From: Flavobacteriaceae bacterium
Lineage (GTDB): Bacteria; Bacteroidota; Bacteroidia; Flavobacteriales; Flavobacteriaceae
DNA length: 14,313 nucleotides
Reading direction: 5' to 3'
Assembly: GCA_002714815.1 (NCBI GenBank)
Contig: PAYI01000044.1
Span: 57,307 to 71,619, forward strand
The position numbers were made by a program, and so were the translations under genes. The notes under the pieces were generated by a model. The model did no database searches. It was not told the DNA's origin and saw only the letters and a program-made list of their open reading frames with translations. Shown piece by piece: positions 12,437-14,313 of the stretch (positions within the stretch are counted from its first letter, which is position 1; every line of letters begins with the position of its first letter).

Positions 12437-14313
12437 ATGAAAATCAAATTAAACTATGGAATCCCAATTCTTGTTTTATTTACCTGCAAAATTTTTAGTC
12501 AATATGGAATTACAGGTACCGTAATAGACGGTGATTTTAATGAACCCCTTCCTTTTGCAAATATTTTAGTAAAAGAAACTGGTGATGGAGTTACTACTGA
12601 TTTTGATGGAAAATATACTTTAGAATTAGATCCAGGAAATTATTCTCTAGTTTTTTCTTTTGTCGGATATGAGACTAAGGAAATTACAAGTATTATAGTA
12701 AATGGTGATGATTATACAATTACAGACATTGTTTTAAATTCAGTAGCTCAAGGACTAGAAGAGGTCGTATTAACAGTAGATGCAAGAAGGAATACTGAAT
12801 CTTCCGTATTGGAAATTCAAAGAAAGTCAGCGAGTTTATTAGATGGTATTTCAGCTCAAGCATTTAGAAAAATAGGTGCAAATGATATTGCAAGTGCTGT
12901 AAAAAATGTTCCTGGAGTATCTGTTCAGGGTGGAAAATATGTTTATGTGAGAGGCCTGGGCGATCGATATTCAAAATCAATTTTAAATGGTGTTGATATT
13001 CCAGGTCTTGATCCTGATAGAAATACAATACAAATGGATCTTTTCCCAACAAATTTGCTTTCAAATGTTTTAGTTTTAAAATCAGCTAGAGCTGATTTAC
13101 CTGCAGATTTTACTGGTGGAGTAATAAATATTATAACAAAAGACTTTCCAACAAGTGAAGAATTTTCTTTTTCAGTTGGAACATCATTTAATCCTGAAAT
13201 GCATTTTAACGATAACTATTTATCTTACGAGGGAGGTAGATCAGATTTTTTAGGATTTGATGATGGAACTCGAAAAAATAAAATTTATAATTCTTTTTTA
13301 GGTGATTTTTTTGATCCTAGATTAAACTCTTCTAACATTGGTTTGAATACAGTAAATAAAATTTCAAATCAATTTGATCCACAGATGGCTCCAAAAAATG
13401 ACATTAGTGGTATGAATTATAATTTTAATATTTCTTATGGAAATCAATTAAAATTTGAGAATGGTCATTCATTTGGCTATTTAGGCTCCCTTTCTTATAG
13501 AAAAGAACAGACAACTTTTGAAAACTCACAGGATAATATTTTCAATTTTAGTCCTGACAGGTCAGAACTAAACTTCGAAGAAAATAGACTTCAATATGGT
13601 ACCATTGGAGGAGAAAATATAATATTAAGCGGTCTATTCGGAGCAACTTATAAAACAAATAATTCAAAATTTAGATTTAATGTGATTCATATTCAAAATG
13701 GAGAAAGTACCTCTGGTAGTTTTCGCCAGCTAACTCGATTTTCCGATTTCGTTGATTTTAACAAATTTAATTTAGAATATAACGAAAGGGCTATTTCAAA
13801 TGGAATACTTTCAGGCTTGCACAACTTTGATGAATCAAAATTAAAATTGGAATGGAAACTCTCTGGTACACTTGCCAAAGTACATGACAAAGATGTAAGA
13901 AACACAACATTTCAAGATGAGGAGGGGATTTTTAGCTTTCAGGAAAATACTGAGCCTAAAAGAATTTGGAGAACACTTGATGAATACAATCTTGTCGGAA
14001 AAGTTGATTTAACAAAACGTTTTGTCTTTCTTGGAAAAAATGCTGTGTTAAAGTTTGGTGGATATAGTTCTTTCAAAGAACGTGACTTTTCGATTGCTCA
14101 ATATTCAGTTAGCAGTAATTTTACATCCGAAAGTGATTGGGCAAATTATGGTGGAGATCCAAATCAACTTTTTAATCCTACTAATTTAATCTCATCGACA
14201 AACCTTGATGGGACTTATATAAATCCGCAAACAACAATAAAACAAGATGCAAACATTTTTAATGCAAGACAACAAAATTTAGCTGGTTATATTTCTAATG
14301 AATTTAATTTGAG
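12437..14313 (+). CDS. TonB-dependent outer-membrane receptor with CarboxypepD-reg-like N-terminus (partial)
   Basis: The frame is open from ATG 12437 to the window end, giving 625 complete residues with the 3' end missing. Signal peptide residues 1-22 (cleavage near FSQ22) precede a carboxypeptidase-regulatory-like beta-sandwich (about 24-103: ITGTVIDG, LPFANILVKETGDG, TDFDGKYTLELDPGNYSLVFSFVGYE). A linker, GLEEVVLTVDARR, follows. The plug domain covers about 133-236 (IASAVKNVPGVSV, YVYVRGLGDRYSKSILNGVDIPG, ADFTGGVINIITK) and then the barrel begins, with aromatic strands. It should import a ligand with TonB-ExbBD energy. It lies 87 bp after the surface lipoprotein gene, suggesting a two-part uptake system without a SusD. 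The substrate cannot be read from the sequence. Confidence 0.93.
   Translation, partial: MKIKLNYGIPILVLFTCKIFSQYGITGTVIDGDFNEPLPFANILVKETGDGVTTDFDGKYTLELDPGNYSLVFSFVGYETKEITSIIVNGDDYTITDIVLNSVAQGLEEVVLTVDARRNTESSVLEIQRKSASLLDGISAQAFRKIGANDIASAVKNVPGVSVQGGKYVYVRGLGDRYSKSILNGVDIPGLDPDRNTIQMDLFPTNLLSNVLVLKSARADLPADFTGGVINIITKDFPTSEEFSFSVGTSFNPEMHFNDNYLSYEGGRSDFLGFDDGTRKNKIYNSFLGDFFDPRLNSSNIGLNTVNKISNQFDPQMAPKNDISGMNYNFNISYGNQLKFENGHSFGYLGSLSYRKEQTTFENSQDNIFNFSPDRSELNFEENRLQYGTIGGENIILSGLFGATYKTNNSKFRFNVIHIQNGESTSGSFRQLTRFSDFVDFNKFNLEYNERAISNGILSGLHNFDESKLKLEWKLSGTLAKVHDKDVRNTTFQDEEGIFSFQENTEPKRIWRTLDEYNLVGKVDLTKRFVFLGKNAVLKFGGYSSFKERDFSIAQYSVSSNFTSESDWANYGGDPNQLFNPTNLISSTNLDGTYINPQTTIKQDANIFNARQQNLAGYISNEFNL

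Noticed and set aside
1..14313. CRISPR array, insertion sequence, prophage or integration site at the tRNA
   Set aside because: No spaced direct repeats, transposase or integrase frame, or duplicated tRNA end was seen.

Overview
The window looks like chromosomal DNA of a member of Bacteroidota, most likely Flavobacteriia. It is AT-rich, has few Shine-Dalgarno sequences, carries lipoproteins and a protein resembling a type IX secretion (T9SS) C-terminal domain, encodes a DUF2723/GT117 membrane protein, has a TonB-dependent receptor with a carboxypeptidase-regulatory-like N-terminus, and shows TAnnTTTG-type -7 promoter elements. No phage, transposon, CRISPR array or plasmid gene was seen.

Left block (1-3920). 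A truncated outer-membrane beta-barrel gene ends at 192 on the + strand. Facing it is a minus-strand series, in transcription order: a lipoprotein (3920-2997), a secreted protein of 110 residues that is almost only a T9SS-CTD-like domain (2987-2655), a 100-bp gap holding a perfect 26-bp palindrome, an ECF sigma factor (GTG start at 2554), a single-pass anti-sigma-like protein, a Spy/CpxP-like periplasmic helical protein with five evenly phased LTxxQ-type motifs, and an outer-membrane beta-barrel. The last four genes overlap by 4, 8 and 8 bp, so they form one translationally coupled unit. It reads as an envelope-sensing regulon: sigma and membrane anti-sigma, plus a periplasmic chaperone or sensor and an outer-membrane output or sensor.

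Middle block (3921-10863). A tRNA-Gln(UUG) gene on the minus strand has a good Bacteroidota promoter. A 1184-residue DUF2723 (GT117/TMEM260-like) glycosyltransferase runs on the + strand and meets, one base from its end, a minus-strand group: dGTP triphosphohydrolase, membrane-anchored metallophosphoesterase, and a thioredoxin-fold protein without the catalytic cysteines.

Right block (10864-14313). A divergent intergenic region with a 25-bp inverted repeat precedes a GTG-started, probably surface-exposed beta-helix-type lipoprotein. A strong intrinsic terminator-like palindrome follows, then a TonB-dependent receptor cut by the window edge. The lipoprotein and receptor probably form a SusC/SusD-like uptake pair in which the lipoprotein is not a SusD.

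The points most worth a second look are the sigma-factor block (CTD-only protein, palindrome, 13-residue-phased Spy-like repeats), the cysteine-less thioredoxin, the internal duplication in the GT117 C-terminus, and the inverted and direct repeats ahead of the surface lipoprotein.
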